Source: CAZGOM01 sp964542875 (lineage in GTDB: Bacteria; Planctomycetota; Phycisphaerae; Phycisphaerales; Phycisphaeraceae). From it: 45,714 nt of DNA. Position numbers and translations under genes: made by a program. Under the pieces are notes generated by a model. That model saw only the letters and a program-made list of their open reading frames with translations, was not told the DNA's origin and ran no database searches. The stretch spans positions 1-45,714 of the forward strand of contig CAZIWA010000034.1 in assembly GCA_964542875.1 (NCBI GenBank), in the 5' to 3' direction. Of the stretch, positions 24,190-31,477 are shown in pieces; position 1 is the stretch's first letter; each line of letters begins with the position of its first letter.

Positions 24190-24264
24190 ATGCTACGCAT
24201 CCTCACCATTCAACTCTACCTGTCTGTCTCACCGGTGCTTCCCCGCCCGGTCGCCGTTAGCTGA
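24190..24264 (+). CDS. Candidate branched-chain amino acid leader peptide upstream of ilvB
   Basis: A 24-codon frame, too short for most gene callers, begins MLRILTIQLYLSV and ends PVAVS. Eleven of its 24 residues are Leu, Ile or Val. Its stop lies 162 bp before the ilvB ATG. Leader peptides of ilv operons in other bacteria carry such runs so that ribosome stalling on scarce branched-chain tRNAs controls attenuation. Inverted repeats follow (24267-24294 and 24337-24355). There is no Shine-Dalgarno sequence, and the best -10 would make the message leaderless. The enrichment is striking but the residues are not in one uninterrupted run. Confidence 0.4.
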   Translation: MLRILTIQLYLSVSPVLPRPVAVS

Positions 24265-24426
24265 GCGGCAGACCCGCAAAATCCCCCGCCTGCCAACAGC
24301 CGTCACAGGCTCCCCTTAACATTTGCGCTTTAAGACCTTACCGCTTTTAGGTAAGATTTCCGATTCAACCACGTCATCCTTGATTCGGCTGACGTTCCAG
24401 ACCGTCATCAAAAAGGTTTCGCGACT
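24265..24426 (+). promoter_or_regulatory. ilvB 5' leader with alternative hairpins, possible attenuator
   Basis: Inverted repeats are GGCAG (24267-24271) with CTGCC (24290-24294), AGCC with GGCT just after, and CTTACC (24337-24342) with GGTAAG (24350-24355). The last stem is followed by ATTTCC rather than a T run, so a classical intrinsic terminator is not clear. The layout (leader peptide, hairpins, ilvB) is what attenuation would need. Confidence 0.3.
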
Positions 24427-26214
24427 ATGTCCAAACAGCACAAGGCCAACCTCAACGCGTCCGGCATCTCCACCCGCGGTTCCGGCAACACCACCGGCAA
24501 ATACACCGGCATGACCGGTGCCCAGATCTTCCATGAAATGATGGGCGAACACGGCGTCAAGCACATCTTCGGCTACCCAGGCGGCGCCATCCTCCCCGTC
24601 TTCGACGCCATCCATAAGTCCAAATTCTTCAACTTCACCCTCACCCGCCACGAGCAGGGCGCCGGCCACATGGCCGAAGGCTATGCCCGCGCGTCCGGCA
24701 AGGTGGGCGTGGTTCTCGTGACCTCCGGCCCCGGCGCCACCAACACCGTCACGCCCCTGCAGGACGCGCTGATGGACGGCACCCCCCTGATCGTCTTCTC
24801 CGGCCAGGTGGCCACCAGCGCCATCGGCACTGACGCCTTCCAGGAAGCCGACCTCACCGGCATCACCCGCTCTTGCACCAAGTGGAACGTACTCGTCAAA
24901 GACGTGCGCGACCTCCCCCGCCGCATCAACGAAGCCTTCCACATCGCCACCACAGGCCGCCCCGGCCCCGTGCTGGTCGACCTCCCCAAAGACGTGACCG
25001 CCAGCGTCCTCAAGGAAGCCGTGAGCGCCGATATCAACCTCCCGGGCTACTACGTCCGTGAGTTTGGCACCTCTACGGAAATCGCCCGCGCCGCTGAGAT
25101 GATCAACAAGGCCAAGCGCCCCCTGCTCTATGTGGGCCAGGGCGTCATCCTCTCCGGTGCCGCCGACCTCCTGCGCCATGCCGCAGCCAAGGCCAACATC
25201 CCCGTCGTGACCACCCTCCAGGGCCTGGGCGCGTTTGATGAAAACAACCCCCTCTCCCTCCACATGCTCGGCATGCACGGCGCCGCCTACGCCAACTGGG
25301 CCATGCGCGACGCCGACTGCGTCATCGCCATCGGCGCGCGTTTTGACGACCGCGTCACCGGCAAGATCTCCGCTTTCGCCCCCGCCGCCCGCCTCGCCGA
25401 GCGCGAAGGCCGAGGCGGATTCATCCACTTCGACATCGCACCCGAGCAAATCAACAAAGCCGTCCCCATCACCATCGGCGTTGAAGGCGATGCCAAGAAG
25501 AACCTTGAAGCCCTCATCCCCCTGCTGGAATTCCACGACCGCTCCGAGTGGCACGCCCTCGTCAACGGCTGGAAGGCCCAGCACCCCTTCCGCTACAAGG
25601 ACGACACCCGCGTGGGCCACATGAAGCCCCAGGCCGTCATGGAAGAGCTCTGCCGCCAGACCAATGGCGACGCCATCATCACCACCGGCGTGGGCCAGCA
25701 CCAGATGTGGGCCGCCCAGTTCTACAAGTACAAGGAACCCCGCCAGTTCATCACCTCCGGCGGCCTTGGCACCATGGGCTACGGCGTCCCCGCCGCCATC
25801 GGCGCAAAGCTCGCCCGCCCCGACAAGATCGTCGTCGACATCGACGGCGACGGCTCCTTCTGCATGACCGGCATGGAAATGGTCACCGCCGCCCAATACA
25901 AGATCGGCGCCAAAATCCTCATCCTCAACAACGACTTCCAGGGCATGGTCAAGCAGTGGCAGGACCTCTTCTATGAAGAACGCTACTCCCACACCGAAAT
26001 GCACAACCCTGACTTCGTGAAGCTCGCCGAAGCCATGAACTGCAAGGGCGTCCGCTGCACCCACAAGGGCGAACTGGAAGCCAAGATGAAGGAATTCCTC
26101 GAATGCGAAGAGCCCGTCGTGGGCGACTTCCTCGTGGAAAAACACGAACACGTGCTCCCCATGATGCCCGCCGGCAAAACCGTCGACGACATGGTCCTCG
26201 GCAAGTGGGACTAA
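24427..26214 (+). CDS. ilvB: Acetolactate synthase large subunit
   Basis: 595 residues. This thiamine-diphosphate enzyme joins two pyruvates (or pyruvate and 2-ketobutyrate) in branched-chain amino acid synthesis. The ThDP-activating Glu is in FTLTRHEQGAGHMAEGYARA near residue 80. GPGATNTVTPLQDALMDGTP follows; the FAD-binding middle domain runs to about 380. The ThDP/Mg site is DIDGDGSFCMTGMEMVTAA with ILNNDFQGMVKQWQ downstream. An N-terminal extension of about 30 residues (Ser/Gly/Thr-rich) precedes the usual start at MTGAQIFHEMM. An intrinsic terminator follows, so the regulatory small subunit ilvN is not in this operon. A possible attenuator leader lies upstream. Confidence 0.96.
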   Translation: MSKQHKANLNASGISTRGSGNTTGKYTGMTGAQIFHEMMGEHGVKHIFGYPGGAILPVFDAIHKSKFFNFTLTRHEQGAGHMAEGYARASGKVGVVLVTSGPGATNTVTPLQDALMDGTPLIVFSGQVATSAIGTDAFQEADLTGITRSCTKWNVLVKDVRDLPRRINEAFHIATTGRPGPVLVDLPKDVTASVLKEAVSADINLPGYYVREFGTSTEIARAAEMINKAKRPLLYVGQGVILSGAADLLRHAAAKANIPVVTTLQGLGAFDENNPLSLHMLGMHGAAYANWAMRDADCVIAIGARFDDRVTGKISAFAPAARLAEREGRGGFIHFDIAPEQINKAVPITIGVEGDAKKNLEALIPLLEFHDRSEWHALVNGWKAQHPFRYKDDTRVGHMKPQAVMEELCRQTNGDAIITTGVGQHQMWAAQFYKYKEPRQFITSGGLGTMGYGVPAAIGAKLARPDKIVVDIDGDGSFCMTGMEMVTAAQYKIGAKILILNNDFQGMVKQWQDLFYEERYSHTEMHNPDFVKLAEAMNCKGVRCTHKGELEAKMKEFLECEEPVVGDFLVEKHEHVLPMMPAGKTVDDMVLGKWD

Positions 26215-26231
26215 GCCGCCCTGCGGTCTGA

Positions 26232-26259
26232 GTCACACGTCTCGGGTCCCGAGTCACGC
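26232..26259. repeat. Heptamer tandem array, GTCxCGx type
   Basis: Four contiguous 7-mers: GTCACAC, GTCTCGG, GTCCCGA, GTCACGC, followed by GTCC. It lies 17 bp after the ilvB stop and before its terminator. Confidence 0.6.
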
Positions 26260-26283
26260 GTCCAAAACCCAAGAAAACCCAGG

Positions 26284-26321
26284 AGAGGTCCGAAGCCCAA
26301 AGCTCCGGACCTCTTTCTTTT
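26284..26321 (+). terminator. Intrinsic terminator of ilvB
   Basis: AGAGGTCCG (26284-26292) pairs with CGGACCTCT (26306-26314), followed by TTCTTTT. It lies 70 bp after the stop codon, beyond the heptamer array. Confidence 0.85.
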
Positions 26322-26353
26322 CCGCAACTTCTTCCCTTCACCCTCTTCATCTT

Positions 26354-26388
26354 CGACACGAAACGCGGGACAAACGACGCGAGACTCC
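26354..26388. repeat. Heptamer tandem array, CGACxCG type
   Basis: Five contiguous degenerate 7-mers: CGACACG, AAACGCG, GGACAAA, CGACGCG, AGACTCC. It lies between the two convergent terminators of ilvB and the HU gene. Confidence 0.5.
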
Positions 26389-26413
26389 GCCTTCAGCGAA
26401 GGCCCGGAAACGA

Positions 26414-26442
26414 CACACCCCCGACCATAAGCCGGGGGTGTG
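26414..26442 (-). terminator. Hairpin terminator of the HU gene
   Basis: A perfect 10-bp stem, CACACCCCCG (26414-26423) with CGGGGGTGTG (26433-26442), lies 74 bp downstream of the HU stop on the minus strand. The trailing sequence is only weakly T-rich. Confidence 0.65.
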
Positions 26443-26515
26443 AGTGTTTCAGGACGAATCAGATCAGACTGGCGAGGAACCGAAACTCAGACTAATAAAA
26501 ACGTCGGACACCGAA

Positions 26516-26839
26516 TTAGGCAACGAGATCTTTGAGAGCCTTGAGAGCCCGGATCTTGACGCCACGGCTGGCGGGCTTGGCCTTGAACAGCTTTTCCTGC
26601 TTGGTGAAGGGGTCGATACCCTTGCGAGCGGGAGTAGCGGGCTTCACGCGGATCGTGAACTTAGCGATGCCGGGCAGGGTGAAGATGCCGGAGCCCTTCT
26701 TGCCCAGGTTCGCCTTGACCACGCCGTTGAGTTCTTCGAACACCGAAGCGACTTGCTTGCGGGAGAGACCGGTCTTTTCAGAGATCGCCGCGAAGATTTC
26801 GCTCTTGGTCGCAGCTTTGGGGGATGCGGATTTGGCCAT
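26516..26839 (-). CDS. HU family DNA-binding protein
   Basis: 107 residues from the ATG at 26839. The HU/IHF fold is shown by TKSEIFAAISEKTGLSRKQV at the N-terminus (dimerisation helices), then a beta arm with GSGIFTLPGIAKFTIRVKPA, and a basic C-terminal tail (PASRGVKIRALKALKDLVA). The beta-arm proline loop carries the usual PARKG (here TPARKGIDPFT). HU-like proteins bend and compact DNA in the nucleoid. A TTGAAA/CAGAAT promoter lies upstream and a hairpin sits in the 5' leader (26900-26918), so expression may be post-transcriptionally controlled. It is divergent from dnaK. Which HU subclass (alpha, beta, IHF-like) cannot be said. Confidence 0.93.
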   Translation of the reverse strand: MAKSASPKAATKSEIFAAISEKTGLSRKQVASVFEELNGVVKANLGKKGSGIFTLPGIAKFTIRVKPATPARKGIDPFTKQEKLFKAKPASRGVKIRALKALKDLVA

Positions 26840-26899
26840 GTGATGCACTCCTTTGCGTGTGTGTTAGGAATCGGAAACTTCAGACCGTCCTGGAAACTT

Positions 26900-26918
26900 A
26901 AGGGCTCGCCCAGCCCTT
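26900..26918 (-). promoter_or_regulatory. Hairpin in the HU 5' leader
   Basis: A perfect 7-bp stem AAGGGCT / AGCCCTT with a 5-nt loop lies about 60 nt upstream of the HU start codon, just after the predicted transcription start. Confidence 0.45.
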
Positions 26919-26931
26919 GATTTAGAATTAG

Positions 26932-26960
26932 ATTCTGCACAAGCTCTCGACAGTTTTCAA
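26932..26960 (-). promoter_or_regulatory. Candidate sigma-70 promoter of the HU gene
   Basis: On the minus strand TTGAAA (26955-26960) and CAGAAT (26932-26937) are separated by 17 bp. The predicted leader is about 85 nt. Confidence 0.5.
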
Positions 26961-27603
26961 TAGCTTATCCACGATTTTTTCGCATAAAATCAACGTTTTT
27001 TCACCAATCACTCCCGAAAACACCCCAATTCACGGCCTTTTTTCGCTTCTAACCTTTGACTAGACCAAGACTTGAGCGAAAATGCCTTGTTTTCGGCACC
27101 TTGTGTTAAAAATATCCCTAATTTCTCGCAAATTTTCGCTGTTCCAAACATCCACACTCACGCAAACCCCCTCTAACCAGCCACTTCTCCACTTCATCCA
27201 CCTGCTTTTTGCTGACTATCGATCTCTTTTGAGCCTATATAACAACCGCTGCCCCCCGCCCCCATCCCTTATTTCTGCTCCCACCCGATCCTCGAAACCC
27301 GCTCTCCCCATCCCTTTCCGCCGCCAAAATGACAGCCTCACTTGCCCCTTGGCCCGCCGTGGCAGTCTCCACACCCTCATTTCCCCCGAAATACCGCACA
27401 AAAGCCCCCGCTTTCATTCTAAAAACTCTGGCACCACAGTTGCATATTGCCAATTGCCACACGCACACCGGATCACCCGGAAAAACTCTTCGCCAGCGTT
27501 TCCTCTCTGCCTAATATGCAGTAATAGGGGAAGCGAGACCGGCAAACGGCGAAGACGCATCTGGCAAACCCATTCACAGCCGGTCAAGAAAAGGACGTTT
27601 ATC
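26961..27603. other. Long spacer between HU and dnaK
   Basis: About 640 bp without a convincing gene. The left half is AT-rich with T tracts; the right half is C-rich. The frame of dnaK stays open back to 27082, but the translation is Pro/Ser/Arg-rich and unlike a protein. I see no CIRCE operator (TTAGCACTC-N9-GAGTGCTAA) and no clear heat-shock promoter. A TATATAA at 27236-27242 is a possible -10. The stretch cagtaatagggg at 27520-27531 recurs in similar form (cagtaataaggggg) at 6830-6843. Confidence 0.5.
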
Positions 27604-29532
27604 ATGGCTAAGACAGTAGGTATTGACCTTGGCACCACCAACTCCGTGGTCGCCATCATGGAAGGTGGGAGCCCCAAGGTTCTCATTAATAGCGCCGGCA
27701 ACCGCATCACCCCCTCCATCGTCGGCTTCACCGACAAGGGTGAGCGCCTGATCGGCCAAAACGCAAAGCATCAACAGATCACCAACCCCAAGAACACCGT
27801 TTACTCCGTTAAACGCTTCATGGGCCGTCGCCACGCTGAAGTGGAATCCGAAGAGAAGATCGTCCCTTACGCCGTCGTCGGCGCAAAGGAAGAACTGGTC
27901 AAAATCCAGATCCGCGAGAAGCTCTACACCCCCCAGGAAATCTCCGCGATGATCCTGGCCGACCTCAAGAAAACCGCCGAAGACTACCTCGGCGAAAAGG
28001 TCACCAACGCGGTCATCACCGTGCCCGCCTACTTCAACGACTCTCAGCGCCAGGCCACCAAGGAAGCCGGTGAAATCGCCGGCCTCAAGGTCGACCGCAT
28101 CATCAACGAACCCACCGCCGCTGCCCTCGCCTACGGCCTGGACAAGAAGAAGACCGGCAAAGTCGCAGTCTTCGACCTCGGCGGCGGCACCTTCGATATC
28201 TCCATCCTCGACATCGGCGACGGCGTCTTCGAAGTGCTCGCCACCAACGGCGACACCCACCTCGGCGGCGACGACTGGGATCAATCCCTCATCGACTACC
28301 TCGCCGATGAATTCAAGAAGAAGGAAGGCGTTGACCTCCGCAAAGACCCCATGGCGCTCCAGCGCCTCAAGGAAGCCGCGGAAAAAGCCAAGTGCGAGCT
28401 CTCCAGCGCACAGGAAACCACCGTCAACCTCCCCTTCATCACCGCCACTCAGGAAGGGCCCAAGCACCTTCAGCTCTCCCTGACCCGGACCAAGTTCGAG
28501 CAAATCACCGCCAGCCTCTTTGACCGCTGCCGCGCCCCCGTCGTGGCCGCCCTCAAAGATGCAAAGCTCACCTCCGATGACATCGATGAAGTCATCCTCG
28601 TCGGCGGCTCCACGCGCATCCCCAAGGTTCAACAGATCTGCAAAGAGATCTTCAAGAAGGAACCCAACAAGAGCGTCAACCCTGACGAAGTCGTCGCCGT
28701 CGGCGCCGCCATTCAGGGCGCCGTCCTCACCGGTGAAGTCAAAGACGTCCTCCTCCTGGACGTCACCCCGCTCTCCCTGGGTATCGAAACCCTCGGCAAC
28801 GTGATGACCAAGCTCATCGAGCGCAACACCACGATCCCTGCCGAAAAGAGCCAGGTCTTCTCCACCGCTGCCGACAACCAGACCAGCGTCACCATCCACG
28901 TTCTCCAGGGCGAACGCGAGTTCTCCCAGGACAACCGCACCCTCGGCCGCTTCGATCTCACCGGCATCCCCTCGGCTCGCCGCGGCACGCCCCAGATCGA
29001 AGTCACCTTCAAGCTCGACGCCAACGGCATTCTCAACGTGCAAGCCACGGACAAGGCCACCGGCAAGAGCCAGAAGGTTGAAATCAAGGGCTCCTCGGGC
29101 TTGTCCAAGGACGAGATCGAGAAGATGAAGAAGGACGCCGAAGCGCACGCCGCTGAGGACGCCAAGCGCCGCGAGCTCACCGACACCCGCAACCAGGGTG
29201 ACAACATGATCTACCAGATCAAGCAGCAGCTCGAGGAAAATGGCGACAAGGTCTCCAGCGACATCCGCGGCAAAATCGAGAGCGCCATCAGCAACCTCGA
29301 AGCACGCCTCAAGGAAGACGACGTCAACGCCATCAAGAAGTCCATCGACCAGCTCCAGGAAGCCTCGATGGAAATGGGCAAGGCCATCTATGAAAAGACC
29401 GGCCAGCAGCCCGGCGGCGCCCCCGGCGCAGGCCCCGGCCCCGAAGCCGGCCAACAGCCCGGCCAGGACCAAGCCAAAAAGGGCAAAGGCGGCGACGACG
29501 TCATCGACGCCGACTACGAAGTCAAGCAATAA
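27604..29532 (+). CDS. dnaK: Molecular chaperone DnaK (Hsp70)
   Basis: 642 residues from the ATG at 27604, which follows AAAAGGA by 8 nt; the longer in-frame opening is rejected. The ATPase domain shows VGIDLGTTNSVVAIMEGG at the N-terminus, NAVITVPAYFNDSQRQATK, INEPTAAALAYGLDKK, and VFDLGGGTFDISILDIG. The substrate domain starts near VLLLDVTPLSLGIETLG, and the C-terminus ends GGDDVIDADYEVKQ like other DnaK proteins. A Gly/Pro/Gln-rich linker precedes that end. DnaK refolds client proteins with DnaJ and GrpE; neither gene is in the window, so dnaK is monocistronic here, as its own terminator confirms. Sequence is complete and all catalytic motifs are intact. Confidence 0.98.
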   Translation: MAKTVGIDLGTTNSVVAIMEGGSPKVLINSAGNRITPSIVGFTDKGERLIGQNAKHQQITNPKNTVYSVKRFMGRRHAEVESEEKIVPYAVVGAKEELVKIQIREKLYTPQEISAMILADLKKTAEDYLGEKVTNAVITVPAYFNDSQRQATKEAGEIAGLKVDRIINEPTAAALAYGLDKKKTGKVAVFDLGGGTFDISILDIGDGVFEVLATNGDTHLGGDDWDQSLIDYLADEFKKKEGVDLRKDPMALQRLKEAAEKAKCELSSAQETTVNLPFITATQEGPKHLQLSLTRTKFEQITASLFDRCRAPVVAALKDAKLTSDDIDEVILVGGSTRIPKVQQICKEIFKKEPNKSVNPDEVVAVGAAIQGAVLTGEVKDVLLLDVTPLSLGIETLGNVMTKLIERNTTIPAEKSQVFSTAADNQTSVTIHVLQGEREFSQDNRTLGRFDLTGIPSARRGTPQIEVTFKLDANGILNVQATDKATGKSQKVEIKGSSGLSKDEIEKMKKDAEAHAAEDAKRRELTDTRNQGDNMIYQIKQQLEENGDKVSSDIRGKIESAISNLEARLKEDDVNAIKKSIDQLQEASMEMGKAIYEKTGQQPGGAPGAGPGPEAGQQPGQDQAKKGKGGDDVIDADYEVKQ

Positions 29533-29561
29533 GACTTCCCCTCACAGCCCAACCTCCCTCG

Positions 29562-29595
29562 AAAAACCACCCGCTCCCCGGGTGGTTTTTCTTTT
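29562..29595 (+). terminator. Intrinsic terminator of dnaK
   Basis: AAAAACCACCCG (29562-29573) pairs perfectly with CGGGTGGTTTTT (29579-29590), followed by CTTTT. It starts 29 bp after the stop codon. Confidence 0.92.
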
Positions 29596-29611
29596 GTACC
29601 ATCAGACCATC

Positions 29612-30016
29612 ATGCTCCCCCTCCAACAAATCCAATCACAGATTGAATCTCTCGCCGCCCGAATCAACGCACCTCAAAACATCCTGCCCACCTACGGCCG
29701 CTCCGAAGACTTCGCCCGCCCCCATATCGAAGCCGACCCGCGCGGCTTTCACTACGTCATCATCGAACGAGGCGAAGAACGACACCGCGCCACCACAAGC
29801 AACCTCGATGATCTTCTCTACCTCGTCTTCTCAGACATCACCCACTCGCTCGCATTGAACTATGAACTTCGCCATCGCATCGAAACTCAAGACTCCCGCA
29901 GGCTCTGGTTTGCCCATCAGGTCCAACTTCTCAACACGCTCTCACCAAGCTGGGCAGCCCGGCAAGCCAAAGAACAAGACCGAATCCTCAAAGAGCATCC
30001 GTTCAACGACCCATGA
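29612..30016 (+). CDS. Imm63-like immunity protein (orphan)
   Basis: 134 residues from the ATG at 29612. The sequence resembles the Imm63 family of polymorphic-toxin immunity proteins: ILPTYGRSEDFARPHIEADP, then GFHYVIIERGEE, LDDLLYLVFSDITHSLALNYELRHRIE, QDSRRLWFAHQVQLL and a C-terminal HPFNDP. Family recognition is from memory of the conserved pattern. No toxin gene lies nearby, so it may be an orphan that protects against neighbours' toxins, or may have another role. Two terminators bracket it, so it is a single-gene unit. A start further upstream in the same frame would run through the dnaK terminator and is rejected. Confidence 0.7.
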   Translation: MLPLQQIQSQIESLAARINAPQNILPTYGRSEDFARPHIEADPRGFHYVIIERGEERHRATTSNLDDLLYLVFSDITHSLALNYELRHRIETQDSRRLWFAHQVQLLNTLSPSWAARQAKEQDRILKEHPFNDP

Positions 30017-30065
30017 CTAAACCTCGATTCTGCCCTCTTTCTTCACACCTCTTAAACGCAAAAAA

Positions 30066-30088
30066 CCACCCGAACCTCGGGTGGCTTT
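30066..30088 (+). terminator. Intrinsic terminator of the Imm63-like gene
   Basis: CCACCCGA (30066-30073) pairs with TCGGGTGG (30077-30084) with a 3-nt loop, then CTTT. The upstream A run mirrors the dnaK terminator. It starts 50 bp after the stop. Confidence 0.8.
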
Positions 30089-30202
30089 CTGTCGTCTCGC
30101 GGCCGCCTTTTCGTTGAGGGGCAGGCCACTCTCACGCCGGACCTTGCCGACGCTACCGAGAAACACACCAGTCACTAAACAGAGCCCGGTGCGCGTGAAT
30201 GA

Positions 30203-30574
30203 TCAAACCGATACTTCTTCAAGCCGCTTGGCCTTCGCCGGCGTGTGTGCTGCCGTCGCCGGCGCGCCCTGCTCCAGCGGCCGATCGATTTGGGTCGGGT
30301 CCACCGTCAGCGTCAGTTCGTCAGCGCTGGGCTTGTCTTGAGGCAGCACTTCCTTCACGGCCTCCCACACCCAGTGACCCACGCCCACGAAGATCAGCCC
30401 GCCCCAGACCACCGTCTGGGAAAGCAGCGCGCCGGTCCGTGCGCCCAGAAGCACATGCTCCTCGCCCAGCCCGATTCCAAAACCCACTCCGCCAACGACC
30501 GCGCCGGTGACCAGCGTCACTGCGGAGATCAGGAGTAAAACCCGTAAGTTACGTTCAGGATTAGCTTCAGCCAT
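30203..30574 (-). CDS. Two-helix membrane protein of unknown function
   Basis: 123 residues. The N-terminus MAEANPERNLRVLLLISAVT leads into a first membrane helix (LLISAVTLVTGAVVGGVGFGIG). A second follows (LLSQTVVWGGLIFVGVGHWVW). The C-terminal 50 residues are charged and Pro/Ala-rich (LTVDPTQIDRPLEQGAPATAA), probably a cytoplasmic or periplasmic tail. The ATG at 30574 is preceded by AAGAGGAATGAG, a good ribosome-binding region. No family is recognised. It is convergent with the Imm63-like gene. Confidence 0.7.
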   Translation of the reverse strand: MAEANPERNLRVLLLISAVTLVTGAVVGGVGFGIGLGEEHVLLGARTGALLSQTVVWGGLIFVGVGHWVWEAVKEVLPQDKPSADELTLTVDPTQIDRPLEQGAPATAAHTPAKAKRLEEVSV

Positions 30575-30885
30575 GACTCATTCCTCTTTTCTTTCTTAGT
30601 TGGCAATATCGTAAAACCGATGTCTTTGCCTTTGATGAACATTCGATGCAAACACGATGAAGAACAAAAAAACCGACGTCCGACGTCAGACTTCATTTTT
30701 CGTAGCAACACGTGCCCATGTTCATGCTCCTTAAAAAGTAATAGCGACTTATTTGGTCGTCATTGTAGAAAGGCTCAAACTTGAATCAACCCCAGCAAAC
30801 CACACAATCGCTACAACACCAGCTCAAGACCGGAATTACCGCCGCTTATCTCGCCGCTTTGAAAATCTAGCTTTATAAATCAATC
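30575..30885. other. AT-richer spacer before the nucleotidyltransferase pair
   Basis: About 310 bp of visibly lower GC than the neighbouring genes. It includes two overlapping GACGTC words (cgacgtccgacgtcag near 30674) and no credible gene. The change in composition continues into the next two genes, which suggests a transferred segment. Confidence 0.4.
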
Positions 30886-30913
30886 TTGTAACACTCCATC
30901 TTATCTGTATGAT
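30886..30913 (+). promoter_or_regulatory. Sigma-70-type promoter of the nucleotidyltransferase pair
   Basis: TTGTAA (30886-30891) and TATGAT (30908-30913) are 16 bp apart. The expected start site is 6 to 8 bp further on, leaving a leader of only a few nucleotides before the ATG at 30926, with no Shine-Dalgarno sequence. The first gene may be translated from a nearly leaderless message. Confidence 0.6.
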
Positions 30914-30925
30914 TAAAACATACAT

Positions 30926-31477
30926 ATGAAAAAACAAGACCTCACCATTGAAAACATCCGCCAGGCGTTCGAACTCCTGGGAGAACGCGTGAGTGGCTAT
31001 GACGAAATCGAGCTTCTAATCGTCGGCGGCATCGCGGGAAAGCTGGCTGGACTGCTCACAAGCGACCGCACTACGCTCGATTGCGACGTCATGATCTACG
31101 ACCCCGAAAATGCCTTCTCACAAGTGGAAGATGAGGCGGTTACGATTGGCAAGGAACTTGGCCTTCCCAAACATTGGCTCAATCATCTAAGCCATGGATT
31201 CGCACATTATCTCCCGCCCCATTGGAAGAAGAGGCGTCAACATTTTGGCGATTTTGGACTCCTCCATGTTTACTTCCTCGGTCGCTTTGACTTCATCGCG
31301 CTCAAGTTGCTTGCAGGGCGAAGTGTCGATGTAAAAGACCTTTTAGAAGTCCGCCCCACCCCTGCGGAACTCGTCCAAGTCAATGAGCATGTACTTACGC
31401 TCTACAAACAGGCCCTTATTGACGATGAGAAAAAAGCCATAGCTCTGGAAATACTCCAGGTTCTGGAGAAAACATGA
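30926..31477 (+). CDS. Nucleotidyltransferase-fold protein (DUF6036-like)
   Basis: 183 residues. The core IELLIVGGIAGKLAGLL followed by TTLDCDVMIYD has the G-G and D-x-D pattern of minimal nucleotidyltransferases, with Gly-Gly in place of the usual Gly-Ser, as in DUF6036-type proteins. A second acidic block, RFDFIALKLLAGRSVDVKDL, is the usual C-terminal signature. Some related enzymes act as the toxin or antitoxin part of two-gene modules by adding nucleotides to RNA or protein; others have unknown roles. Its stop overlaps the ATG of the next gene by 4 bp (ATGA), so the pair is translationally coupled. Base composition is lower in GC than its neighbours, suggesting transfer. Function is not known. 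Confidence 0.75.
   Translation: MKKQDLTIENIRQAFELLGERVSGYDEIELLIVGGIAGKLAGLLTSDRTTLDCDVMIYDPENAFSQVEDEAVTIGKELGLPKHWLNHLSHGFAHYLPPHWKKRRQHFGDFGLLHVYFLGRFDFIALKLLAGRSVDVKDLLEVRPTPAELVQVNEHVLTLYKQALIDDEKKAIALEILQVLEKT

Noticed and set aside
24316..26151. Open frame of about 611 codons on the strand opposite ilvB
   Set aside because: It mirrors the ilvB gene and arises from the strong G/C preference at third positions; its translation is Gly/Val/Asp/Ala-rich without any motif.
27082..27603. In-frame extension of dnaK by 174 codons
   Set aside because: Residues are Pro/Ser/Arg-rich and non-homologous to Hsp70; the canonical MAKTVGIDLGTTNS start has a good ribosome-binding site.
27574..29529. 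Open frame of about 651 codons opposite dnaK
   Set aside because: It is a shadow of dnaK; composition is Leu/Val/Asp/Gly-biased and no domain is seen.
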